Positions 25,812-47,599 of a stretch of 64,000 nt of DNA are shown one piece after another. Where the stretch lies: NCBI RefSeq assembly GCF_958295425.1, contig NC_081150.1, positions 12,771,001 through 12,835,000 on the forward strand, in the 5' to 3' direction. The notes beneath the pieces are model-generated. The model saw nothing but the letters and a program-made list of their open reading frames with translations. It was not told the origin of the DNA and ran no database searches. The stretch's first letter is position 1. Each line of letters starts with the position of its first letter. Source of the stretch: Solea solea. Its lineage: Eukaryota; Chordata; Actinopteri; Pleuronectiformes; Soleidae. The position numbers were made by a program, and so were the translations under genes.

Positions 25812-28600
25812 GAATGACAACAGGATTGCACTGGAAGTAAACACACCATAGTAAGAAGTGTAATTAGCAGGAGGTACTTTTAAGCCATAAGAACATGAAG
25901 TAATAGGAGTTTGTTAAGTTATGTTTTTGTTTGCCATCATCAGTTAGCACTTGTTCATGTTTGATACAGAAATGAAAATATGGATGTATTATCAGCTTAT
26001 ACATAAAATGCTACAACTCACTGTTGTAGAACAGCTGTGGCAAAGTTTGTGCATGCAAGTCGATGAGTGGCAATTCATGTAATATATAGTCATTTAATTT
26101 TGATTCAGCTCAGGTTGTGAACTGTGTCATTTGTATGCATGCGCCAAACATGCAGCCTGCTATGTGGACTCTGTTCAGAACTGATATTGAATATGTCCTG
26201 AGTGATATAACCACTTGTTAGATCAGAAGTACAGATCTGAAACTACACAGTGCATCCTGTGCACATTCTGTCCTCAGGAGGACGCATTAGAGACGCCAGA
26301 GGAGATGCATCCAGGATGCTTTTTTTTAAAGATCATATTCTGTTCAGGTGTTGATACCAGGTCTGAACAGAGTCATCGAGTCACTTAACGCAGATCATAA
26401 CAGCGCACAACAATGTTTTAAAGTCGGATGTACTGTTAATGGGGGCTGTGTGATAATAACTGTGATGAAATGTACTGGTTGGGTGTAAAATGGAAGCCCA
26501 AACCTTCACAGATTAAAGTGGATTTCTATGAACACCTTTGCATCATCTACTGTAAGTCTTCATGCTCAATGTCAGTACTTCAGAGCTAATGTAAAATGGT
26601 TTCTCCTCAGCGCTGCTGCTGGGAGAAATCATATCACGTTCATCAATGAGTTTGTAATAAAGAACTGCAATGACTGGTCATCGTTCCCAGCTGTTGTATT
26701 TGAAAAGCACGAGAAATGGGAAATGAAAGTGCTGTAATGGCTATTTTATAGCATTATTTTCTGTTGGTATCTTGTAGCGCGTAGCCTCAAATAGGACTCC
26801 AATGTCATTTATCCCCGTTTATTAGTGTAAAACAACGAAGTGCAACTGCATGGTTCTATTTACGTTCTGTGCATACATATTGTGAACCAACTGATCTTTT
26901 TCTAAAATTTAATGACGGTTGTTTCCTGCTGACTTTTTTGTATACTAAAGGTCAAGTGGGACCTAGAAAAATAGCTGCAAATGCTGCAACCTGTGTGGTA
27001 CAATCCCATCTCAGCTGGTAAAACACCATTTAGTCTGCCGTTAGCTTGTGTCTTGCCATAAGAAGCATTGTCTTGAGTGATTTAAGTAAAGTCTAAAGCT
27101 ACATTTGCCAAAGTAGTCCCGTGTCCTAATGTAACAGCTCCTTCGTTTGACTTTTCACATGGGAAATGCAAAATAATTATATATATATATATATATATGT
27201 GTATGTGTATCATCATCAGAGCTACTTGTTTTCCACTTGACCTGACATGTCCTGAAAATTGGGTTGTTTACTCAAGTAAGATGTTGTACAGAGACAGGAA
27301 AAAGAAGCCTCTGTGCCAAATGGTGAGGTTTTTACTCCGTTGGTCATCAGTAGTTCTTTATGGTTGTATTTACTAAGTTTCTTAGCTAACAATATTATAT
27401 GAGGATATTTTAAGTGTCACATTTTTGGGGATTTCTATTATTTGAACTGATTTATAGTCTGATTTACAGAGTTATGCTTTAAATATTTATGTTTACAATA
27501 CATTTTTTTTATTTACATTTCTTGTAAACACCATTTAATTTGGTTTTATTAGTTTGAGTGTTTCAGGGCACAAGGTTGTTTTTTATCTTGATGCCAGGTC
27601 CAGAAATGATTGCAAGGACTAACAGAATCCTTGAAAATCCCAAATCTACTTTTATACTATAAATATAAAAACAGAGATTTTGTTGTAATATGCTTATTTT
27701 AACTATGTTTTTTATTTCTGTACTTTGCTACAAAAGTAAAATCATGCTCGTGCATAGTTAAGATGAGCAGCAATCCGTTCATTTGGTAATTATTGACTGA
27801 CAGAATGTGATTTGACCTCCTGCTCTGTTTGCTGTGTTATGGTGACCTGGCACTTAAACACACCATAGTTATTGATTTGGCTGCTTCTTTAATTTGTTTA
27901 TCCTTATTTTTAACCTTTCCACTGTTCCCGTTGTGTCCAATGAGCCCAGTTAGATGTCTCGGAGTCAAAGTGATGAGAGCCAAGCAGAGAGAGAGGAGTC
28001 AAAACAGTCCCAGTCTTTCACACCGGCTATGAGGAGGCACATGTACCTGTAAGAGGTGAGAATATATCATACTAGGATTTTGTCTTTCTTTTTGCCCCTG
28101 TTGTCTAAAACATTGTCATGTTTCTCATTTCCACAGTAATTCGATTTACGACTGAGTCTCAGGTGTATTCGAGAAACTGGCTACAAATAGACTGGTCGTA
28201 CGTCATACTGTTAGTGTGCAGACTATCGGCTAAATTAACGATAAATATTCAGAGGGAAACAAATGTAGCTGTTTCAGTGGTTAGATTTACATATCCACTG
28301 CAGCTAAAGGTGAAGCAGGAAGACGGTATTTTTGTAATGCTGTGGGAGAGGACAAGGGAAGTTATTTTTTAGTGGGGGATCACTTTCTGTGTCCATCTTC
28401 CTTTCTCCCCCCTCAGCCTCGGCTCTCTCCTACACATAACTAACAGTACAGGAAAAGAAGGAAAGGCTCTGTGAAGGAGGTTGGGAGGAGTCTTTTGTGG
28501 ACGCCTATTTTCCTAATCTTTCTTTATCTGGCTTGGTTGGTGGAAGCTCAAGACAGATAGGGCAAGAATTGTGGACCCTTCAAGTTGGCTGACAGGCTTT
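25812..28600 (+). other. armt1 3' UTR and armt1-esr1 intergenic region
   Basis: The armt1 3' UTR probably runs to the AATAAA at 26656-26661. Beyond it are an AT dinucleotide microsatellite (27177-27199) and AT-rich unique sequence. The last several hundred bases before 28600 should hold an esr1 promoter or 5' UTR, but no TATA box or canonical estrogen response element is evident. No CCDC170-like coiled-coil exon is seen, although that gene lies here in human. Confidence 0.55.
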
Positions 28601-28727
28601 ATTGAGGAAAAAAAGAAAAACAGAAAAGGGAGACAGAGGAGGAGAGCAGCACTCATCACCACTCCCCCTCCCAGCAAATGAGAGAGCAAGTCTAAATCAT
28701 GTTGCTTATCAGTGCTGTTGTGCTGTG

Positions 28728-38404
<9,677 letters not shown>

Positions 38405-39140
38405 GACCGAACACAGGGTTATGTCATTTATGAGGATGATGTGTGGAGTTCAGGATGAAGGATTTAACACTTGTGTTTGAAATTCGTGTTATCAGATAAT
38501 TATTTATGAATTAAGTTGTTGTTGTCGTAGTTGTTTAGGAAGGAAAAACTCCTTTGCACTGTTTCCAATTCACCACAATCTACAAGCTTTGATGCAGTTT
38601 CTTCTTTATCTGTGATACTGATTTACTTTTTTTAAAACTGTGTTACAGTAAAACAGCCAGCGTTCATTCATGTTATGGCTTTTCCTTCTGTTAAAGTGAT
38701 TTCAAATGATGAGCAGCTAATTTTCTTTGCCTCAACCAAAGTGCACTTCCTCTGGAGTTTGAGGGAATTCTTTTCGGGCAGTATTTTTACTTTCACAAAC
38801 CAAAAAAGTCTTTGACTCCGCACTAAAGCTAAAAAAAAAAAAGAAAATGGGTAAAATTAAAGTATAACTTATTTCAATCATTTAAAAATGTTTCTGGGGA
38901 GAAAATATATATATAAAAAATTGTGAATGTATTTGTTGAAATTGTAATACCAAAACAAATTGTGAGATTTTGTCCTGACGTTCAACATTTTGATCATGTA
39001 AAAAATTACAACCTACCAGCTCAACCCTGTCTTTTGTTTCATAGACACATGTGCAACCCTTCATACAGGATGAGAACATTAGATTTGAGAGCTGTTCAGT
39101 CTGATGCGACTGTCATTTGTTCACTGTGCATAAAAATAAA
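38405..39140 (+). other. esr1 3' UTR with candidate poly(A) signal
   Basis: Non-coding sequence after the TGA. The AATAAA at 39135-39140 is the best placed poly(A) signal. The portion from 38891 onward belongs to the flanking direct repeat shared with 57256-58102. Confidence 0.6.
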
Positions 39141-39641
39141 AGCCTCAACACAGAAGTGAGTATTTCATGTTTTATTATTTGCAAAGAGAATATTCTCAAT
39201 GGAGTTGGCTTTAGAAAAATGTACATACATAAATAACTGTTTTTTATTTTTTTTATTTTTACAGATTATGTTTCTGTGCCCTGAGGTTGCACCACTGCAG
39301 AATAATAAGCGCTGTTTTTACAAAGCACACTATACATGTAATATCAAACCATGTACTAAAAACACTACCAGCAGAGAACTTTTAAGTGCATGCTCAAACA
39401 TGAAGATAACAAAATAACTGCCCCAGATTTAAAGGCAATTCAACAGTAATTTACAAATCAAGGTGTTTTTTCTAACAAAAGAGCTCATATTGTTTTTTCA
39501 CATCGGCTCTGGTTGATTAAATTGTGAAATTAAAAACAGAAACACTTGGTTCTTGGGGAAAGAAGTAGGCTATGTTGGCTGGATGGCTTCAGTGTAGTAT
39601 CACAGATGGTGCTCGTGTCAGTGCTCGAGGTTCAGATTAAC
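38891..39641. repeat. left copy of a direct repeat flanking the tandem array
   Basis: Starts TTTCTGGGGAGAAAA and ends GGTTCAGATTAAC, immediately before the first array monomer. It matches 57256-58102 with many small differences. It carries a plus-strand AATAAA (39135-39140) and a minus-strand AATAAA (as TTTATT, 39171-39176), so it looks like a shared end region of the two convergent genes. The left copy serves esr1. Confidence 0.85.
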
Positions 39642-39835
39642 AAAAAAGTCATACTATAGCATGTCTTCCAAATTTTGACAAAAAGGTCATAGTTTAGTAT
39701 GTCGTCGAAATTTTGACAAAAATTCATACTATAGTATATCGTCCAAATTTTGACAAAAAAGTCATAGTTAAATATGTCGTCCAAAATCAGTCAAAAAAGT
39801 CATAGGATAGTATGTCCTCTAAAAAGCCCACACAA

Positions 39836-40169
39836 GCAGAAAAATAAAGGTGGAATACATTTTTTTTTACTGGTCTTTTTGAGGAAATTGGTGTCACTAA
39901 TAAAAGTACAGAACAACATCTTCTTTAATCTGAAGTTTAAGCTGCTTATTAAGACACATTTACAGTATGAATACTAAATAAAAAAATGAGTTCTTCTGGC
40001 TCATTTATGTTGGAATAAGACATGTCCCCTCCCCTCACTCTTCTTTTTCCTTTTACTTCCTTAATTGCTATTTGATTTGTATGTTTTGTCTGTCCCATAT
40101 AATCAATGTGATGAAAAAATGGTCAGAATATTGGTGTGAATATTTTGATATTTTTCAGTGTCAATAGAG
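39836..40169 (+). repeat. copy of esr1 last-intron segment embedded in the array
   Basis: A 334-bp insert that interrupts the monomers and matches 37671-38010 in the same orientation. It runs from GCCCACACAAGCAG to GTGTCAATAGAG, and the last bases run straight into an array monomer. Differences are scattered point changes and short indels. Confidence 0.9.
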
Positions 40170-42774
40170 TCAAAAAAGTCATACTATAGTATGCTGTCGA
40201 AAATCTGTCCAAAAAGTCATACTATAGTATGTCGTCCAAAATCAGTCAGAAAAGTAATTCTATAGTATGCTGTCCAAAATCTGTCAAAAAAGTCATAGTA
40301 TAGTATGTCGTCCATATTCAGTCAATAAAGTCATACTATAGTATGTCGTCCAAAATCAGTCCAAAAAGTCATAGTATAGTGTGTCGTCCAAATTTTGACC
40401 AAAAATTCATACTATAGTATGTCGTCCAAAATCAGTCAGAAAAGTAAATCTATAGTATGCTGTCCAAAATCTGTCAAAAAAGTCATAGTATAGTATGTCG
40501 TCCATATTCAGTCAAAAAAGTCATACTATAGTATGTCGTCCAAAATCACCCAAAAAAGTCATACTTATAGTATGCTGTCCAAAATCTGTCAAAAAAGTCA
40601 TAGTATATAGTATGTCGTCCAAAATCAGTCAAAAAAGTCAAAGTATAGTATGTCGTCCAAATTTTGACAAAAACGTCATACTATAGTATGTCTTCCAAAA
40701 TCAGTCAGAAAAGTATGCTGTCCAAAATCTGTCAAAAAAGTCATAGTATAGTATGTCGTCCAAATTTTGACAAAAACGTCATAGTAAAGTATGTCATCCA
40801 AATTCAGTCAAAAAGGTCATACTATAGTATGTCGTCCAAAATCAGTCCAAAAAGTCATACTAAAGTATGTCGTTCAAAATCAGTCAAAAAAGTCTTAGTA
40901 TAGTAAGTCGTCCAAAATCACTCAAAAAAGTCATAGTATATAGTATGTCGTCCAAAATCAGTCCAAAAAGTCATACTAAAGTATGTCGTCCAAAATCAGT
41001 CAAAAAAGTCATACTATAGTATGTCGTCCAAAATCAGTCAGAAAAGTCATACTATAGTATGCTGTCCAAAATCTGTCAAAAAAGTCTTAGTATAGTAAGT
41101 CGTCCAAAATCACTCAAAAAAGTCATAGTATATAGTATGTCGTCCAAAATCAGTCCAAAAAGTCATAGTATAGTATGTCGTCCAAAATCAGTCAAAAAAG
41201 TCATACTATAGTATGTCGTCCAAAATCACCCATAAAAGTCATAGTATAGTATCTCGTCCAAAATCAGTCGGAAAAGTCATACTATAGTATGCTGTCCAAA
41301 ATCTGTCCAAAAAGTCATAGTATAGTATGTCGTCCAAATTTTGACGAAAACGTCATACTAGAGTATGTTGTCCAAAATCAGTCAGAAAAGTCATACTATA
41401 ATATGCTGTCCAAAATCTGTCAAAAAAGTCATAGTATAGTATGTCGTCCAAATTTTGACAAAAACGTCATAGTATAGTAGGTCGTCCAAAATTACTCAAA
41501 AAAGTTATAGTATAGTAGGTCGTCCAAAATCATTCAAAAAAGTCATAGTATAGTATGTCGTCCAAATTTTGACAAAAACGTCATAGTATAGTATGTCGTC
41601 CAAAATCAGTCAGAAAAGTCATACTATAGTATGTCTTCCAAAATCAGTCAGAAAAGTCATACTATAGTATGTCGTCCAAAATCAGTCAAAAAAGTCATAG
41701 TATAGTATGTCGTCCAAAATCAGTCCAAAAAGTCATAGTATAGTATGTCTTCCAAAATCAGTCAGAAAAGTCAGACTATAGTATGTCTTCCAAAATCTGT
41801 CAAAAAAAGTCATCCTATAGTATGTCTTCCAAAATCAGTCAGAAAAGTCATACAATAGTATGCTGTCCAAAATCTGTCCAAAAAGTCATAGTATAATATG
41901 TCGTCCAAATTTTGACAAAAATGTCATACTATAATATGTTGTCCAAAATCAGTCAGAAAAGTCATACTATAATATGCTGTCCAAAATCTGTCCAAAAAGT
42001 CATACTATAGTATGCTGTCCAAAATCTGTCAAAAAAGTCTTAGTATAGTAAGTCGTCCAAAATCACTCAAAAAAGTCATAGTATATAGTATGTCGTCCAA
42101 AATCAGTCCAAAAAGTCATAGTATAGTATGTCGTCCAAAATCAGTCAAAAAAGTCATACTATAGTATGTCGTCCAAAATCACCCATAAAAGTCATAGTAT
42201 AGTATCTCGTCCAAAATCAGTCGGAAAAGTCATACTTTATAGTATGCTGTCCAAAATCTGTCCAAAAAGTCATAGTAAAGTAGGTCGTCCAAAATTACTC
42301 AAAAAAGTTATAGTATAGTAGGTCGTCCAAAATCATTCAAAAAAGTCATAGTATAGTATGTCGTCCAAATTTTGACAAAAACGTCATAGTATAGTATGTC
42401 GTCCAAAATCAGTCAGAAAATCCATACTATAGTATGTCGTCCAAAATCAGTCAAAAAAGTCATACCATAGTCAGTCGTCCAAAATCTGTCAAAAAAGTCA
42501 TAGTATAGTATGTCGTCCAAATTTTGACAAAAAAGTCATACTATAGCATGTCTTCCAAAATCACTCAAAAAAGTCATATCATAGTATGTTGTCCAAAATC
42601 ACCCAAAAAAGTCATACTATAGTATGTCGTCCAAAATCACCCAAAAAAGTCATAGTATAGTATGTCGTCCAAAATCAGTCAGAAAAGTCATACTATAGTA
42701 TGTCGTCCAAAATCACCCAAAAAAGTCATAGTATAGTATATCGTCCAAAATCACCCGAAAAAGTCATACTATAG

Positions 42775-43157
42775 TCAGTCAGTCAGTCATCATCTACCGC
42801 TTTATCCTCCATCAGAGGGTCGCGGGGGGTGCTGTGCCAATCTCAGCTACATCGGGCGATAGGCGGGGTACACCCTGGACAGTTCGCCAGTCCATCGCAG
42901 GGCCACATACAGAGACAGACAAACAACCATTCACTCTCACACTCACTCCTATGGTCAATTTAGAGTGTCGAATTTACCTATCCCCACATTGCATGTTTTT
43001 GGACTGTGGGAGGAAGCCGGAGAACCCGGAGAGAACCCACGCACACACGGGGAGAACATGCAAACTCCATGCAGAAAGGCCCTTGTTCCAACCGGGGCTC
43101 GAACCCGGGTCTTCTCGCTGCAAGGCGAGAGTGCTAACCACTAGACCACCGTGTGGC
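42775..43157 (-). mobile_element. tRNA-derived SINE, copy 1 in the array
   Basis: On the minus strand the tRNA-like head has an A-box GGTCTAGTGGTTAGCACT and a B-box GGTTCGAGCCC near 43090-43157. It is followed by GGAGTTTGCATGTTCTCC and TTCCTCCCACAGTCC. The tail ends at TGACTGACTGACTGA. The flanks TCATACTATAG at 42764 and 43161 are probable target-site duplications, made of array monomer. It differs from copies 2 and 3 at several positions. Confidence 0.85.
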
Positions 43158-46100
43158 CCCTCATACTATAGTATGTCGTCCAAAATCAGTCAGAAAAGTC
43201 ATACTATAGAATGTGGTCCAAAATCAGTCAGAAAAGTCATACTATAGTATACTGTCCAAAATCTGTCAAAAAAGTCATACTATCGTATGTCGTCCAAAAT
43301 CTGTCAAAAAAGTCTTAGTATAGTAAGTAAGTCGTCCAAAATCACTCAAAAAAGTCCTAGTATATAGTATGTTGTCCAAAATCAGTCCAAAACGTCATAG
43401 TATAGTATGTCGTCCATATTCAGTCAAAAAAGTCATACTATAGTATGTCGTCCAAATTTTGACAAAAACGTCATAGTATAGTATGTTGTCCAAAATCACT
43501 CAAAAAAGTCATAGTATAGTATATCGTCCAAAATCAGTCCAAAAAGTCATAGTATAGTATGTTGTCCAAAATCAGTCAGAAAAGTCATAGTATAGTATGT
43601 CGTCCAAAATCTGTCAAAAAAGTCATACTATAGCATGTCTTCCAAAATCACTCAAAAAAGTCATAGTATAGTATGTCGTCCAAATTTTGACAAAACGTCA
43701 TACTATAGTACGTCTTCCAAAAACATCATAGTATAGTATGCTGTCCAAAATCTGTCAAAAAAGTCATAGTATAGTATGTTGTCCAAAATCAGTCAAAAAA
43801 GTCATACTATAGTATGTTGTCCAAAATCACCCATAAAAGTCATAGAATAGTATCTCGTCCAAAATCAGTCAGAAAAGTCATACTATAGTATGCTGTCCAA
43901 AATCTGTCCAAAAAGTCATAGTATAGTATGTCGTCCAAATTTTGACAAAAACGTCATACTATAGTATGTTGTCCAAAATCAGTCAGAAAAGTCATACTAT
44001 AATATGCTGTCCAAAATCTGTCAAAAAAGTCATAGTATAGTATGTCGTCCAAATTTTGACAAAAACGTCATAGTATAGTATGTCGTCCAAAATCAGTCAG
44101 AAAAGTCATACTATAGTATGTCGTCCAAAATCAGTCAAAAAAGTCATAGTATAGTATGCTGTCCAAAATCTGTCCAAAAAGTCATAGTATAGTATGTCTT
44201 CCAAAATCTGTCAAAAAAAGTCATCCTATAGTATGTCTTCCAAAATCAGTCAGAAAAGTCATACTATAGTATGCTGTCCAAAATCTGTCCAAAAAGTCAT
44301 AGTATAGTATGTCATCCAAATTTTGACAAAAACGTCATACTATAGTATGTTGTCCAAAATCAGTCAGAAAAGTCATACTATAATATGCTGTCCAAAATCT
44401 GTCAAAAAAGTCATAGTATAGTATGTCGTCCAAATTTTGACAAAAACGTCAAAGTATAGTATGTTGTCCAAAATCAGTCAGAAAAGTCATAGTATAGTAT
44501 GTCGTCCAAAATCTGTCAAAAAAGTCATACTATAGCATGTCTTCCAAAATCACTCAAAAAAGTCATAGTATAGTATGTCGTCCAAATTTTGACAAAACGT
44601 CATACTATAGTACGTCTTCCAAAAACATCATAGTATAGTATGCTGTCCAAAATCTGTCAAAAAAGTCATAGTATAGTATGTTGTCCAAAATCAGTCAAAA
44701 AAGTCATACTATAGTATGTCGTCCAAAATCACCTATAAAAGTCATAGAATAGTATCTCGTCCAAAATCAGCCAGAAAAGTCATACTATAGTATGCTGTCC
44801 AAAATCTGTCCAAAAAGTCATAGTATAGTATGTCGTCCAAATTTTGACAAAAACGTCATACTATAGTATGTTGTCCAAAATCAGTCAGAAAAGTCATACT
44901 ATAATATGCTGTCCAAAATCTGTCAAAAAAGTCATAGTATAGTATGTCGTCCAAATTTTGACAAAAACGTCATAGTATAGTATGTCGTCCAAAATCAGTC
45001 AGAAAAGTCATACTATAGCATGTCTTCCAAAATCACTCAAAAAAGTCATAGTATAGTATGTCGTCCAAATTTTGACAAAACGTCATACTATAGTACGTCT
45101 TCCAAAAACATCATAGTATAGTATGCTGTCCAAAATCTGTCAAAAAAGTCATAGTATAGTATGTTGTCCAAAATCAGTCAAAAAAGTCATACTATAGTAT
45201 GTCGTCCAAAATCACCCATAAAAGTCATAGAATAGTATCTCGTCCAAAATCAGTCAGAAAAGTCATACTATAGTATGCTGTCCAAAATCTGTCCAAAAAG
45301 TCATAGTATAGTATGTCGTCCAAATTTTGACAAAAACGTCATACTATAGTATGTTGTCCAAAATCAGTCAGAAAAGTCATACTATAATATGCTGTCCAAA
45401 ATCTGTCAAAAAAGTCATAGTATAGTATGTCGTCCAAATTTTGACAAAAACGTCATAGTATAGTATGTCGTCCAAAATCAGTCAGAAAAGTCATACTATA
45501 GTATGTCGTCCAAAATCAGTCAAAAAAGTCATAGTATAGTATGCTGTCCAAAATCTGTCCAAAAAGTCATAGTATAGTATGTCTTCCAAAATCTGTCAAA
45601 AAAAGTCATCCTATAGTATGTCTTCCAAAATCAGTCAGAAAAGTCATACTATAGTATGCTGTCCAAAATCTGTCCAAAAAGTCATAGTATAGTATGTCAT
45701 CCAAATTTTGACAAAAACGTCATACTATAGTATGTTGTCCAAAATCAGTCAGAAAAGTCATACTATAATATGCTGTCCAAAATCTGTCAAAAAAGTCATA
45801 GTATAGTATGTCGTCCAAATTTTGACAAAAACGTCAAAGTATAGTATGTTGTCCAAAATCAGTCAGAAAAGTCATAGTATAGTATGTCGTCCAAAATCTG
45901 TCAAAAAAGTCATACTATAGCATGTCTTCCAAAATCACTCAAAAAAGTCATAGTATAGTATGTCGTCCAAATTTTGACAAAACGTCATACTATAGTACGT
46001 CTTCCAAAAACATCATAGTATAGTATGCTGTCCAAAATCTGTCAAAAAAGTCATAGTATAGTATGTTGTCCAAAATCAGTCAAAAAAGTCATACTATAGT

Positions 46101-47599
46101 ATGTCGTCCAAAATCACCCATAAAAGTCATAGAATAGTATCTCGTCCAAAATCAGCCAGAAAAGTCATACTATAGTATGCTGTCCAAAATCTGTCCAAAA
46201 AGTCATAGTATAGTATGTCGTCCAAATTTTGACAAAAACGTCATACTATAGTATGTTGTCCAAAATCAGTCAGAAAAGTCATACTATAATATGCTGTCCA
46301 AAATCTGTCAAAAAAGTCATAGTATAGTATGTCGTCCAAATTTTGACAAAAACGTCATAGTATAGTATGTCGTCCAAAATCAGTCAGAAAAGTCATACTA
46401 TAGTATGTCGTCCAAAATCAGTCAAAAAAGTCATAGTATAGTATGCTGTCCAAAATCTGTCCAAAAAGTCATAGTATAGTATGTCTTCCAAAATCTGTCA
46501 AAAAAAGTCATCCTATAGTATGTCTTCCAAAATCAGTCAGAAAAGTCATACTATAGTATGCTGTCCAAAATCTGTCCAAAAAGTCATAGTATAGTATGTC
46601 ATCCAAATTTTGACAAAAACGTCATACTATAGTATGTTGTCCAAAATCAGTCAGAAAAGTCATACTATAATATGCTGTCCAAAATCTGTCAAAAAAGTCA
46701 TAGTATAGTATGTCGTCCAAATTTTGACAAAAACGTCATAGTATAGTATGTTGTCCAAAATCAGTCAGAAAAGTCATAGTATAGTATGTCGTCCAAAATC
46801 TGTCAAAAAAGTCATACTATAGCATGTCTTCCAAAATCACTCAAAAAAGTCATAGTATAGTATGTCGTCCAAATTTTGACAAAACGTCATACTATAGTAC
46901 GTCTTCCAAAAACATCATAGTATAGTATGCTGTCCAAAATCTGTCAAAAAAGTCATAGTATAGTATGTTGTCCAAAATCAGTCAAAAAAGTCATACTATA
47001 GTATGTCGTCCAAAATCACCCATAAAAGTCATAGAATAGTATCTCGTCCAAAATCAGCCAGAAAAGTCATACTATAGTATGCTGTCCAAAATCTGTCCAA
47101 AAAGTCATAGTATAGTATGTCGTCCAAATTTTGACAAAAACGTCATACTATAGTATGTTGTCCAAAATCAGTCAGAAAAGTCATACTATAATATGCTGTC
47201 CAAAATCTGTCAAAAAAGTCATAGTATAGTATGTCGTCCAAATTTTGACAAAAACGTCATAGTATAGTATGTCGTCCAAAATCAGTCAGAAAAGTCATAC
47301 TATAGTATGTCGTCCAAAATCAGTCAAAAAAGTCATAGTATAGTATGTCGTCCAAATTTTGACAAAAAAGTCATACTATAGCATGTCTTCCAAAATCACT
47401 CAAAAAAGTCATAGTATAGTGTGTCGTCCAAATTTTGACAAAAACGTCATACTATAGTACGTCTTCCAAAAACATCATAGTATAGTATGCTGTCCAAAAT
47501 CTGTCAAAAAAGTCATAGTATAGTATGTTGTCCAAAATCAGTCAAAAACGTCATAGTATAGTATGCTGTCTAAAATCTGTCAAAAAAGTCATAGTATAG

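Noticed and set aside
26949..26964. Estrogen response element-like AGGTCAAGTGGGACCT upstream of esr1
   Set aside because: The half-sites are separated by four bases, not three, and the second is imperfect. It lies about 1.8 kb from the gene.
43090..43157. tRNA gene in the array (and the copies at 50238-50305 and 53908-53975)
   Set aside because: The A and B boxes are present, but they are the head of a SINE with a non-tRNA tail repeated three times, not stand-alone tRNA genes.
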